Shown here: positions 23,846 to 35,380 of the stretch, in pieces
How positions within the stretch are numbered: position 1 is the first letter of the stretch
Layout of the letters: each line of letters starts with the position of its first letter
Assembly (NCBI GenBank): GCA_025331125.1
Contig: JAOALB010000027.1
Span: 310,001 to 374,000 of the forward strand
DNA from: Mycogone perniciosa
Taxonomy: Eukaryota; Ascomycota; Sordariomycetes; Hypocreales; Hypocreaceae
Reading direction: 5' to 3'
Length of the DNA stretch: 64,000 nucleotides
The notes under the pieces: generated by a model
Databases searched by the model: none
The model's input: only the letters and a program-made list of their open reading frames with translations
Told to the model about the DNA's origin: nothing
Translations under genes and position numbers: made by a program

Positions 23846-26800
23846 TCATCGTACAACGTGGGTGCCGTTGGGTTTTGTCGAACTAGATGCAGACGCAGAC
23901 TGCTTGTTGCGAGCGTGAAGTGTTCGATACATTGTGCTCAATCGGGTGCCGGTGACGCTTTTACTGGTATCATCAACCGGCCAAAGAGCAGCCAGAAAAT
24001 CCCTAGCACAAAGTTAGTGAAAATGGCATAGAATCAATCAGCATATCTTAACCTACCAAAAGTTGTTCTTGAGGCCTTCATCGGCAGCAGTGGCCGGCAA
24101 CTTCTCATCCAAGAATGTGCCGATGGCAACCAGCTCAACACCAAAGATTGCCGCGCGTTCCTTGCTCGATTTGACCTTCTCTTTCGTTGTTGATAAAATT
24201 CTTTCAAAGTTCTCTCTCACAGGCTTCAACAAGAACCAAATCATGGCATCGTTGTCCTTGTCCCTCTGGTCTTTGTCATCGCCAATGCGCCGCAGTTCGT
24301 CCAGCCTTCGAAGGGCTTTAGCTCTGCGTTCATCCTGCGGTCGCGATCCAGAGTCTCGTTCACGCTGCCCATTGTGATCGTCGCGGCGTTCATCACGGCG
24401 GTCATCTCGACGGTCATCGCGGCGATCGTCGCGACGATGATCATCCCGTTGCCGATGCCTGTCGTGGCGGCGGTCGTCATCATCACGTTGTCGACGCTTG
24501 TCTGACCTATCCCGATGGTCATCTCCATGCTTACTAGGCCGCCGTATGTCTTCGGAGCGTCGATGCTTCGGGCTGCGGCTATCTTCGTGTGACACATGCT
24601 TCCGTTTGAAATCCGGTCTAGGTGTCCCGCGGTCATCCGTATGGTTGCGAGAACGATGGTCAGCATGACCGTAGTCCCTATCCCGATCACGTTGTCTTTT
24701 TAGATTCTGCGGTGCAGGAGAAGCATTGCTGCTACGATGACCGTTGACCAAGCTCTGTTTCTTGTTGTTGCGATGGTGATTTTCAACAGCCTTCTGCGCT
24801 GATCGATCGGTTGAGTGTCTGGACTGAAGCACAGAGAGAAGGTATTCTGAGCGGCGTACAAGATGAACGGCACCAGGGGCCTTCAGCTTGTCATTAGCTT
24901 TGGATCTCTCCTCTTTCTTGCCTACTCGATGCTCTTCCAAGAAGAGTTTCTCTTGCATATCCAGATCAGAATCGTCACGAATTTGGACCCATGCGCCGAA
25001 ACCGTGCTTGTCAATGCCTACAAGAAGCATGGCATCTTCCTTCGGTCCCCAGGAGCAACTATAATTAGCGGCTTTTGTCGCGTCAGGTACGCGGAAAGAC
25101 CTCCAATCTGAGTGACCTCGAATCACCTGGCGAAGAAGCTGCAATTGTTTTGGCCGCTCGATGGCAGTCTCAGCATTGACTTTCTTCAGCTCGCCAAAGT
25201 CAATTAGGACGGCCTTCTTATCCTTCTTGGTCAAAGTCTTGCCCATCTTTTTCTCTTCCTCGACAAGCTTGACGTTGTTCTCATCCACAGCTTGCTGAGC
25301 AGCCCTGATGAAATCATCAAGAACCGATTTGACAAAGGCAGGGTCTCTCTCCCCAAGTTTCGCTTCTTGGATGATATCGTCAGCGCGATCATCCATTGAG
25401 CCGAACCGAAAGTAAGCTTTTATGAGATTGCGCTGTTCCTTGTCATTCAACGGGCGTTTGGGGTCTGCCAGCAAAGCACGTTGCTCTTCCTCTTCCTGCA
25501 GTTGTTCTCTCTGACGCTTCTTCAGGCGATCGGCACGGTCAGTCTCCCTGTTGCGATTCTTAATAGTTGCCCTACGCGGCGCGCTTTCCTCGGCAATCTT
25601 GGCGAGATATTCATCATGCTGTTTCTTTTCCTCATCCGCCTTGATCTCGGCCAGTTTTTCAGCTGGAATAATCTGATCCCAATCAAGGTTGATATCATCG
25701 ACCTTGACATCAGTAATCTGCATGAAGTTGTCCCAATCAATACCACCACTACTGAGGTTGATCTTGTCGTCAACCTTCGTCTTGGTCACTTCAGCATTCT
25801 CCAAAATAGAGTCGATATCGAGTTGTTCTAGGCGCTCCTGATTGCCACTTTGCTCAAACATCTTGGACGATCGCATCTTCAAGACCATCTGAATATCTTC
25901 AGATGTGGAAGGTCCATCTATCTTCAGACCCTTCTTGTTGAGTTCTTCTTTGAATTGTGCCTTCCCGTCATCCGTGACACCAGCCTGGATGGTGAGATAC
26001 TCAAGTAAAAGCTTGTTGCGTGCCCGCTCAAGCACTTCTTCCTCAACCGTCTCTTTTGAAACAAGGCGATAGATGTTGACCGGTCGCTTTTGCCCAATTC
26101 GATGAGCTCTAGCCATGGCTTGCAAATCTGCCTGAGGATTCCAGTCAGAATCAAATATGACGACGGTATCGGCAGTCATCAAGTTGATTCCAAGGCCTCC
26201 TGCACGCGTGGAGAGCAGGAAGCAAAAGTCATCACTGTCCTCGGCATTAAAGTGATTGATAGCCATTCGTCGCGGACCGGCTGCAATAGTACCATCGAGT
26301 CGCTGAAACTTGTACCCTCGTAGGGACAAGTAGTCACCAAGAATATCGAGCATTTTGACCATCTGGCTGAATATCAGGACTCTATGTCCATCCTTCTTCA
26401 GTTTTGAAAGCAGCTGGTCGAGAAGCATCATCTTGCCACTGCTTGCAATCAGGCCCTTGATTTGATCTTCACGGCGGATGCTACCGGCTAACACTCTCTC
26501 TTCAGCGCCAGGGAACATGTATGGGTGGTTGCTGACCTTCTTCAGCTCCATCATAATGTTCAAAAGGGAGTTCTTGTGGCCACTTGTTGCATCGCACAGG
26601 GCCGCATAGTTCCTCGTCAGTATGTTTTTATAGTAGTCCAGTTGTACGTCGGAGAGTTCAACTCGGATGATTTTTTCGGTCTTGGGGGGAAGATCTGACT
26701 CGACTGTTTCCTTTGTTCGCCGCAGAATGTAGGGGGCGATTGCCTTGTGGAGCTCTTGCAATTTCTCTTGGGCGTCCACGGCGGAGAGAGAATCCAAATC

Positions 26801-28909
26801 CTCGTCTATGGTGACTTTGCCAGGGTTCAAAAAGTCAAGAAGGGCTGATAGCTCGGCCAAGTTATTCTGAATAGGTGTTCCCGTGATCAAAACTTTGCAG
26901 GGAACACCAAAGCTGACAAGGCGTTGGTAAAGCTGAGACTCGCTGTTCTTGAGACGATGCGCCTCGTCGACAGCCAGCACTTGCCACTTGATGGACTGCA
27001 AGAACTGCCAGTCCTGTAGAATGAATTCGTATGAGGTGACCAGTACGTTGAACTTGGGCTTCTTCGGGTTGCCGTTGACCAGTAGCTCATGTTCCCGAAT
27101 AATGTTCCTGGCGTCTTCCGGTCCGAGGTAAACCACGTAGTTGATATCTGGGGACCAGTTATTGAATGTGTCACACCAGGCCGGTATGACACTGAGAGGA
27201 GCAACGACGAGCGACGGTCCTTCTTGCCGCCGGGCGTTCCGCAGCCAGCTGAGAAACGACACCGTCTGAACTGTTTTGCCGAGACCCATTTCATCAGCAA
27301 GAATGACATTGTTACCACGCGACCAGTTGAGACAGAGGAAGTTAAGGCCTTTCAATTGGAATTCGCGAAGCTCACCACCCTGAATGAATTCAGGTTGCTT
27401 CTCCAATTTCGTCATTCTTGAGCGAGTGTCCATGCTTGTCTCCTTTCGGTCTGACTGCCACGATCTCGAGGCTCGCTCGATATACTGGTCGATTTTGTCT
27501 TGGAATAGGGTGCTGATTTCTGATGCAGCTTCCCATGTGCATTCCTCGTAAGTGAGACCTTTCCACTTGACATAGTATTCATCCCCTTCGTCCCCGTCCC
27601 TAACAGCGACAACTCGTTCGACCTTGGTGTAGTCTTCGAGAGCTTCTTCATCGCGTTCACGGTCAAGGAAAAACTGCTCTTTTGTCTCTGGTGGAATATC
27701 ATCGCCAAACCGAATGTCGAGTTCTTGTTCAACAAACTTTCTGAAGTAATTCTCGACTTTTCGGAACCCGCGAACGTTGCGCAGAAGATCGATGGCCTCC
27801 CAGGAGTCATGCAAATGGGATTTACCTTGCCATTTGATGAAATATTCGAAGTCGTGACGACTAGAGTCATAAGAGAGGTCGAGTCCGCTCTTCAAGCGGT
27901 GCTTAACAACCTTTTCGACGTATGGAGAATCGTCCACATAATCGGCAACGTAGTATGACGCGGCAAGTTCCGCATCGTCTTCATCCTCTTCAAAATCGCT
28001 CTCCTCGTAAGCACCTTGTTGCACTTGCTGTGCCGCACGGCGACTTGACCATCGCTTCTCAGCAAGAGCCAGAGCTGGTTGCGACTCGCGCTGCAGTCTG
28101 GCCTTTTTTAGTTGGCTTTTGGCACGGGCGCCTCCGTAAGTATCTGAGTCGGAATCGGAATCATTCGTTGATTGTTGTAGAACAGGTGTGCCTCGCTTCG
28201 AAGCTACGATGACTGGGTCAGCTCAGAACTGGTTAACTAGGTCTACATGGGAGGCAAGCTTACAGGGACGCGAGTTCTCGACACGTCGACGTTTGGTTTG
28301 TCGGCGGCTAGTTGGCGCGACATCAGAATCAGAATCTGACTCGACCTAGGCTAGTTAGTATCTAATGCGACACAACGACTCAAACCGGTGGCCACTTACG
28401 ACTTTGCGCTGTTCCCTTGGCCGGGTCTAGTAAGTGGCATTAGTTACCAAGCTGAACAAGAGATGAAGCTATGCTAAGGGTCGTACACTTCGCCTAAGGC
28501 CATAGAGTTCCGGATTGGCTTTGATGTATTCATCTTCAACGGGAGCCTTGCGCTTGGGCGCTCTCGCAGAGTCCGAGGAGCTGGCACGTTCGGGTATGGC
28601 ATCCTCGTCGTGGTCATGATGTGAGGGTGAACTTTCTTGCATATCAAAGTCACCATCATCCGACGCGTCACCAGCGCTCGACTCTTCACTTTCCGATACT
28701 TGCTGATCGTCATCCATGTGATTCGCGGTTTCGTCATGAAGGCTTTCGGGGTCAGACGGGGAGGGCTGATCAGCAGGGCCGTCATGGCCATCGCAGCCGT
28801 CAGAAAGGTCGGTCTCGTGTCCTTGTTGTTCGACGGCAGCCGACAATGTCATGGAGTCGTCCGGCGACAACTGTCCGTTTGAGGGCTCCCCCGAGCTAGG
28901 GGTGGACAT
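23846..28909 (-). CDS. CHD1: Chromodomain-helicase Chd1
   Basis: Snf2-family ATP-dependent nucleosome-spacing remodeller that travels with elongating RNA polymerase II. Six exons on the minus strand (28487-28909, 28400-28426, 28264-28345, 24057-28203 as the long exon, then 23846-24002) with introns of 60, 54, 60 and 54 nt give five coding segments and 1611 aa in frame. In order: an acidic, Ser-rich N-terminus; tandem chromodomains (about 270-410, with YFIKWQGKSH and YYVKWKGLTYEECTWE); helicase lobe 1 with DEMGLGKT (about 482-489) and DEAH (about 590); lobe 2 with STRAGGLGINL and QAMARAHRIGQ; a SANT/SLIDE-like region (SCSWGPKEDAMLLVGI); an Arg/Asp-rich repeat tract; and a C-terminal helical CHCT/DUF4208 domain. 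The last exon supplies the WDFLAALWP end; without splicing the frame stops at once. The number of exons counted is five coding exons. Confidence 0.94.
24370..24560 (-). repeat. Degenerate Arg/Asp-coding repeat inside CHD1
   Basis: Inside the CHD1 frame, near the C-terminus, the codons for RRDD/RRDE are repeated at least five times in tandem, with further RD and DR runs on both sides. On the plus strand this reads as repeated CGG/TCATCG-type units. It is coding low-complexity sequence, probably disordered and length-variable. Confidence 0.7.
28400..28426 (-). other. 27-nt micro-exon of CHD1
   Basis: Nine codons (T-R-P-R-E-Q-R-K-V) lie between a TACTAG acceptor, preceded by the branch-like CTAAT, and a GTAAGT donor. 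The micro-exon is needed to link the first exon, which ends in LRRS, to the VESDSDSD exon. Both flanking junctions fall on codon boundaries. Confidence 0.8.
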
Positions 28910-30473
28910 GATGGCGTTATTGGCGAAGACGGCCTGGGAAAGAAACGACGGCATTAGCATCTTGTTCCTGAGCCACGTGTTCACCAAGATTAACAGGTCG
29001 TAAGAGAACGACTCGGCGACGCGAAATCCGCACTCCAAGACGCAGCATAGCTCCCAGATGATGGAGCAATTCGAATTTACACCATCCCACGTGTGTTAGT
29101 GATGGCAAGGCTGAGAGCCATTCATGAGGCAATTGGGGCCTTCACCACGCCACAGAGCCTGTATGGAGGACATGGAAGCATCGGCGTCATCGACAACTAT
29201 CAATTCCATCAAGGAAAAGCATCGACGATTCCCACATAGGCCCCGGCGAGCCGGTATATGGACGCGTTCGGGTCGAGTCGTGGCTGGATCGCCGGCCGAC
29301 GCAAGGCAGCCGTGCTGCGGGCGGCAACAGCATATGAAGGAGACAACAGCAACTTACAAGTCATGAATGAAAGACCCTCAGGCTCCAAGAAGCATCTGAA
29401 GGGTCTAGATACTATTTCGGGAGCACTTGGCGCGGTTCCGGTAACGGATAGGTGACGAGGGTTGAGGTGTGAAGGAGACGGCCGGAGGTGACAAAAATGC
29501 GCTGGTGGAGAGAGACAGGAAAGAATTGGAGGCCACGGGGGCGGAGGACCGAAAGGCTCGGCCGCCGTGTTTGTAGTAGGTACCCAAGCCAAACCTTGTT
29601 GGGCGATGGGCGCCACGGCTGACTGCTGACTGCATTGAAGCACTACTAGTCACGTGGCTGGAAACTTCAACCTTGACAATTGCGCATCAGACGAGCTTAT
29701 TACTACACTACAAACCTCTCTTTTGGCCTATTTGTTTTCTTACGCCTATCACAGTAATACTATTGTTCTTTTGCTTCAATTAGGTTTTCAATTGCATTGA
29801 TTAAAATTACCAGGTTGAACTATGCTTTGCAGTCGATTTTAGTCGCATGTACGAAGTAATTGTGTTGCTATTGTCGTTAAGCCTACAATATGATGAGACG
29901 CTTACAATGCTAATAATACACATTATTTACAGTTGACAATTGCGTCCCGCAAATTCCGATCTTCACAGAACAGCAATGACATTGTCGCTTGGCTAAGTTT
30001 GGGGGTAGCCCAAATAAATTAGGCTAAATGCGCTCCATAGGCTTGATGGAAAACAGTAAATACTAGATTGACAGCGTCGAGGATGATATGACGAGTTCGT
30101 AATAGATGCATCTATGTACAGTTGGTTTTGCCTTGGTAGTGGTGTACAGTAGAGAGAAATGTTGTAGTGTGAGATAAAAACCGCATGCTTGCTGAAATGA
30201 TGCATGGCTAGATGAACCAATGAATAACGAAGGGGGGAATGAAACCAACGTATTTGATGGATAGGTCTGGTGATATATTATTTTCTCCGGGGATGCAGCG
30301 TCAAGTCTATAATGAACACAATGAAAAGCCGTTGATTGGCAATGATGAATGAGCCCAATCAGGTCTGCCTACCCTCTCCCGCCCACAAGTTCTATAGTAG
30401 TTTTCATATCCCAAAATGCTTCTTCTCGCCTCATCAGCCGTTTCATACGCACACAACGCCGCGCCAGTGCCCA
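28910..30473. other. Intergenic region, CHD1 promoter to UMP kinase 3' flank
   Basis: About 1.56 kb. The left part is the CHD1 promoter and 5' leader; a 435-nt minus-strand open frame at 29209-29643 is Pro/Ala/Ser-rich with no recognisable domain and is not called. From about 29690 to 30330 the sequence is AT-rich and contains one TACGAAGTA (29850-29858). The last part should be the 3' untranslated region of the kinase gene. Confidence 0.5.
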
Positions 30474-31448
30474 TTACTTGGAGCCCAGTTTCTCTGTAAC
30501 CAGCTTGCTTGTCCTGGCAAAGACCTGATCCGGAGTTGGGGTAGCATCAACCTTGATCACCTTGCCCTCGCTCTCGTAGTAGTTGACGACAGGCATGCTC
30601 GTTTCAATAAAGGTGCGGAAGCGCTTGCGAATGCTCTCGGCGTTGTCGTCAGAGCGGCCGCTTGTCTTGCCACGCTCCAACAGACGCTCCTCCATGACCT
30701 TCTCAGGGCAGTCGAAGAAGAGGACAAGCTTGGCGGGGCAGACAGCCTCTTCAAACTTGTGAGCCTGGTCCATCTTGCGGGGGAAGCCGTCGATGAGGAA
30801 GCGGCCCTTGGTAGTGCCCTTTTCGCGGAGGACATCGGCCATAGCATTCTCGAGGAGCTGGATGGTGACCTCCATGGGGACGATGAGCCCGTTCTTGATG
30901 TAGTCTTTGATCAGGTCGCCGAACTGGGAACCGGGGCGGTCCTGCTCGGCCCGCAAGAGATCACCAGCAGAGAGGTGGGTGAAGCCATGTTCGGAGACGA
31001 GCTTGGCGCATTGGGTACCCTTTCCAGCGCCGGGGCCGCCGAGGACGAAGACAACAGTGACATCAGAAGGGCTGAATGTGGGTGTGGACTTGGCTGGTTG
31101 GGGCAACTGTCCAGCAGACTTGGGAGCTTCGATTGTGGCAGTCGTATCTCCTTGATGACAGTGTTAGCAACAAGATGCAGTGCTTGCACAGGTTTATGGT
31201 CCCTTACCCTTGCGACGTTTCACGAGCTCCATGTAACCGACGGTTCCCAGACCAATGAGGACGAAAAAAGGCCAGAACTTGATACTGTCCGTGCTGCTTT
31301 TACGAGGTGGCTCGGAGGAGTAGAGACGTTTCGGATAGGAGAACCGAGGAGCGCATAGCGGAGAATAGGATGCTGTCGCAGAGACGGGCGCAGGTCGACT
31401 TATGCTGCGGCTGGCGAGGCGCAACGAGGCAGGTATACGTGAGGCCAT
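30474..31448 (-). CDS. URA6: UMP/CMP kinase (Ura6 type) with N-terminal extension
   Basis: Phosphorylates UMP (and CMP) with ATP in pyrimidine nucleotide synthesis. Two exons (31208-31448 and 30474-31150; intron 57 nt, branch CTAAC) join at a split Gly codon to give 305 aa, about 100 residues more than yeast Ura6. The kinase domain has the P-loop GGPGAGKGTQ (about 118-127), the NMP-binding SAGDLLRAE, the UMP-kinase signature FLIDGFPRKMDQA and the lid segment ERGKTSGRSDDN. The extra N-terminus is Arg/Ser-rich without acidic residues for about 45 residues, like a mitochondrial presequence, then has a hydrophobic segment FWPFFVLIGLGTVGYM (about 58-73) followed by KRRK. An ATG at residue 73, right after that segment, could give a soluble form. 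It is divergent from RLI1. Confidence 0.92.
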
Positions 31449-32566
31449 TGCTGAATGAAGTATTGTGATGTGGTGGGCTGACGCCAGAACAAGATGGATG
31501 GTGAGTGAAACCAGACACACAAATCCAAGGTCAGGTGAGCCACGCGACAGACGTCGTTGAAATAGAGGATCAATTGACTTGACGAAGAAGAAAAAATAAG
31601 GACTTTTGGAAGGATTACAAGGAGCAATTAATATTAGTATTGGAGGTACGGGATTGTACTTCGTACAGAACAGAGAGAAGTTGTGGCTCAACAGCGGTGA
31701 TGCAACGTGCTCCCAAAAAGAGACGCGGTATCACGTGACGTCAATTGGGCAGCTCAGGGGCAGCTCCATTGCTTACGGTGATCTCTTGCTTGGATGGTCT
31801 AAATGACTTTCGTCTACAATAATTCTAGGTAGTACGGAGTACTCCATGGCCATCCCTGTCTTTAGGGGTGTCAAGTTCGGTCACCATGAGGTGCTTAGCA
31901 GGATCAGTCATAGCTTTAGGTTACCTAAACAACTGAGGTGATTCGACATGGTAGCTGAGTAGGTAATCAGTCATAACTACGGACTACTTGATTATAGCCT
32001 GCCTGAGCTTGTCGACTGATTTGCCGTGCCTATTTGAACGGGAGAGCGTACGAGTATGTGTTAATACCTATCGTATGGGGTAAGTCTTTTATGAAATACT
32101 CCACGCAGGCCAGAAAAGTTGTGCCGTGCGTGTGTTGCTCACTCTCATTGCAGGGGGATAGTGGCCCCCACTTGAAGAGGTCCCTCGCAGTGCAATTTTG
32201 GCAGTACCTCTACGATATCCCAACTGGACCACTAACACGCAGCTATCTCCCTGCATCTCCCACTATGGTGCGGCGGCGGTGCCCTGCCCCGCCATCCTGA
32301 CGATTCACAGCGCGAGAAAAATTGATGACCACACAGCCTGTCGTTTACATGCAGAAAAGTAAAACCTGCCCACCACCCTTTATCTCTCTTTTTCTCCCCT
32401 CCCGCACGTAAACGCACTCCGAGCGCACTGCGAGTTCTGCTCCCGCGCGAGGCGCTCGTTTTCTTCCAGCCTCTCGACAACTGCAAGCTTCAGTTGCGAC
32501 AATTTCCGCCCGTTTGCCCACCAGCCGCTACCCTAGACGGATCTGTCCTGTCTCCCCGTTGCCACA
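31449..32566. promoter_or_regulatory. Divergent intergenic region URA6 / RLI1
   Basis: About 1.1 kb containing both promoters. It carries TACTTCGTA (31657-31665), TACGGAGTA (31833-31841) and TACGAGTA (32049-32056). A pyrimidine-rich CTTTATCTCTCTTTTTCTCC stretch near 32378-32400 precedes RLI1, as is common in strong fungal promoters. No gene is supported. Confidence 0.5.
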
Positions 32567-34660
32567 ATGGCGGACAAGCTTACTCGGTATGTGGGCAAAG
32601 GGGACCAATTATTTTCTTGGAGGACTGGCTATGGAAGACAACAGACTAACACATATGGGGAACAGTATCGCCATCGTCAACAGCGACAAAGTTGGTCATC
32701 CTTTTTGCTTTGTCTCATAACCCCGCCTACCCCGCCATAGCATACTGACTCTCGGCCTCCTCGAATAGTGTCGTCCTCGTAAATGCCGACAAGAGTGCAA
32801 AAAATCTTGCCCTGTGGTTCGTAGTGGAAAGCTCTGCATTGAGGTTTCCCCCGAGTCCCGTCTTGCCTTCATCTCTGAGTCGCTCTGTATCGGTTGCGGT
32901 ATCTGCCCCAAGAAGTGTCCATTCGACGCCATCACCATTATCAACCTGCCCACCAATCTCGAAAGCCAGGTCACCCACCGCTATGGCCCTAACAGCTTCA
33001 AGCTGCATCGCCTGCCGATGCCTCGACCGGGACAAGTTCTGGGTCTGGTTGGAACCAACGGTATCGGCAAGAGTACTGCGCTGAAGATCTTGAGCGGAAA
33101 ACTCAAGCCTAACCTGGGTCGCCACGATAATCCCCCGGACTGGGAGGATGTCATCAAGTACTTCCGCGGTTCCGAACTGCAGAGTAAGTCATGGACGCAT
33201 AAACAGAGCGGAGGCACGCGAGTACTAATACGCTGCAGACTACTTCACTAAGCTCTTGGAGGACGATCTTAAGGCCGTAGTCAAGCCTCAGTACGTCGAC
33301 CAAATCCCCAAGGCTGTCCGTGGCCCGGAGAAGAGTGTCCGAGCTCTTATTCAGAGCCGGGCCTCACTTGGAAACACCGAAGAGGTTACCAGGGTTCTGG
33401 AACTGGACCACATCATGGACCGAGATATCAATCTGCTTTCCGGTGGTGAGCTTCAACGTTTTGCCATCGGTACCGTTTGCGTCCAAAAGGCCGATGTGTA
33501 CATGTTTGACGAGCCCTCCTCGTATCTGGATGTCAAGCAGAGACTGAGCGCTGCTAAAATGATCCGTTCCCTGCTCCGTGACGACGATTACGTTATCGTT
33601 GTTGAACACGATCTGTCTGTCCTCGACTATCTCTCCGACTACGTTTGTGTCCTCTACGGACGGCCAGCCATCTACGGTGTTGTCACTCTACCTCACTCTG
33701 TTCGTGAAGGTATCAACATCTTCTTGGATGGTCACATCCCGACGGAAAATCTGCGATTCCGTGACGAATCTCTTACCTTCCGTCTCGCCGAAGCAGCCGA
33801 CGATTTCACCATCGATAAGTCCCGCGCCTTCAAATACCCCAAGATGGAGAAGACGCTTGGCAACTTCAGACTTCGCATCGACGCTGGAGACTTCACTGAT
33901 TCCGAGATCATCGTCATGATGGGAGAAAATGGAACCGGAAAGACGACATTCTGTCGTCTCCTCGCCGGTGCTCTCAAACCCGACAGTAAGGGCAGCGTCC
34001 CGGATATGAGGATCAGCATGAAGCCTCAGACCATCACGCCCAAGTTTGAGGGCACGGTTCGCCAGCTGTTCTTCAAAAAGATCAAGCAAGCCTTCCTCTC
34101 TCCTCAGTTCCAGACCGACGTCGTTAAACCACTCAAGCTTGAAGATTTCATCGACCAGGAAGTCAAGAATCTGTCTGGTGGTGAATTGCAGCGTGTCGCC
34201 ATTGTTCTTGCCCTTGGTATGCCTGCGGATATTTACCTCATTGATGAGCCTTCGGCCTACCTTGACTCCGAGCAGCGTATAATTGCCTCGCGTGTCATCA
34301 AGCGTTTCATTATGCATTCCAAGAAGACGGCCTTTGTCGTCGAGCACGACTTCATCATGGCCACCTATCTCGCCGACCGTGTCATTGTCTTTGATGGACA
34401 GCCTGGTATCGATACCCATGCCAACAAGCCCGAGTCCCTCCTCACTGGTTGCAACACCTTCTTGAAGAACTTGGACGTCACCTTCCGACGTGATCCAACC
34501 AACTACCGTCCTCGTATTAACAAGCAGGGTTCTCAGCTCGACCAGGAACAGAAGATGAGTGGCAACTACGTAAGTGATTACCAATTCTTTTCCCACCATG
34601 CACCGTTTCTAACACATTACACAGTTCTTCCTGGAGGAGAAGCCCGAGGAGAGTTCTTGA
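32567..34660 (+). CDS. RLI1: ABC protein Rli1/ABCE1, ribosome-recycling factor
   Basis: Iron-sulfur ABC ATPase that splits post-termination ribosomes and also works in initiation and ribosome maturation. Five exons (32567-32586, 32666-32690, 32769-33183, 33239-34569, 34625-34660) join to exactly 608 aa, the length of yeast Rli1. The first two exons are only 20 and 25 nt and encode MADKLTRIAIVNSDK. The two N-terminal [4Fe-4S] clusters are shown by CRPRKCRQECKKSCPVV and CIGCGICPKKCPFDA. The nucleotide-binding domains have Walker A GTNGIGKS and GENGTGKT, twin LSGGELQR signatures, and Walker B YMFDEPSSYLD and YLIDEPSAYLD. The last exon encodes FFLEEKPEESS and ends in TGA. Intron 2 begins GTTGGT, a weaker donor. 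It is convergent with PRP40. Confidence 0.97.
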
Positions 34661-35380
34661 AAAGGGCAACCATAGAGAGGAGGGTTCCTATAATCATCAT
34701 CATGCATTTCCAGGCGTTCACGGCGTCCAAAAAATCTCGCTAAAGAATTGCGGGGACGGGAATGGACATGATATGGAATTTCAAGACGGCAGCGCCAGCG
34801 AGGATGACGATCCGGACGAATAACGATGGTGACGGCAGTCTATCCCCTGTTGTCTGGTCCTACAGACACGTTCAACATGGGTCGTGAATGAGGTATTCAT
34901 CCCACGCAACCACGAATGAACAGGTGTTCTGCAGATTGAGGGACAATGGATCAAGCAGGATGACTGTCGTTGGTTTCCTACCTCGCGGGAAACACTCTAG
35001 TTAGTAGACATACATGTAGTTGCCACGTAACAAAATAAAGAAACTACTTGGATCGTCAAATCTTCATGCAGCCAAATCCTTTTTATTTTGTCTCCTGACT
35101 TAGAGAGAAGAGTGTACAAGAGAAGTACAAGATGCCAAACTCCAATTTCCACATATCCGAAAGAGTAGCAAAATCATGATTAGGGTCCCAGGTTCCATTG
35201 ATACACTCGTATTTGCCATCATCCTAGCAACTACGTCCATGTCGGTACTCTATTGTCAACACTACAAGGGACATTATAACGCGGCGGGAGGGGCCTGGTT
35301 TGTTAATGGCAAGCAGCGTAGCGCAGTATAGTGCAATGCAATGCAGTGTAGTGCAATGCGGTACAGAGGAGCTTATTGAA
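34661..35380. other. Convergent intergenic region RLI1 to PRP40
   Basis: About 0.7 kb of 3' flanks. Near 35315-35360, just past the PRP40 stop, an 11-bp TAGTGCAATGC unit is present twice within a GCAATGCA-rich stretch. No gene is seen. Confidence 0.5.

Noticed and set aside
29209..29643. 144-codon minus-strand open frame upstream of CHD1
   Set aside because: Pro/Ala/Ser-rich with no domain or splice partner. It sits where the CHD1 promoter and leader are expected.
30336..31358. Long open frame (340 codons) antisense to the UMP kinase gene
   Set aside because: It mirrors the kinase coding sequence on the opposite strand, and its product has no recognisable domain. The kinase on the minus strand is unambiguous.
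33688..34599. Long open frame (303 codons) antisense to RLI1
   Set aside because: It is a mirror of the ABC-domain coding strand; codon bias and conserved motifs are all on the plus strand.
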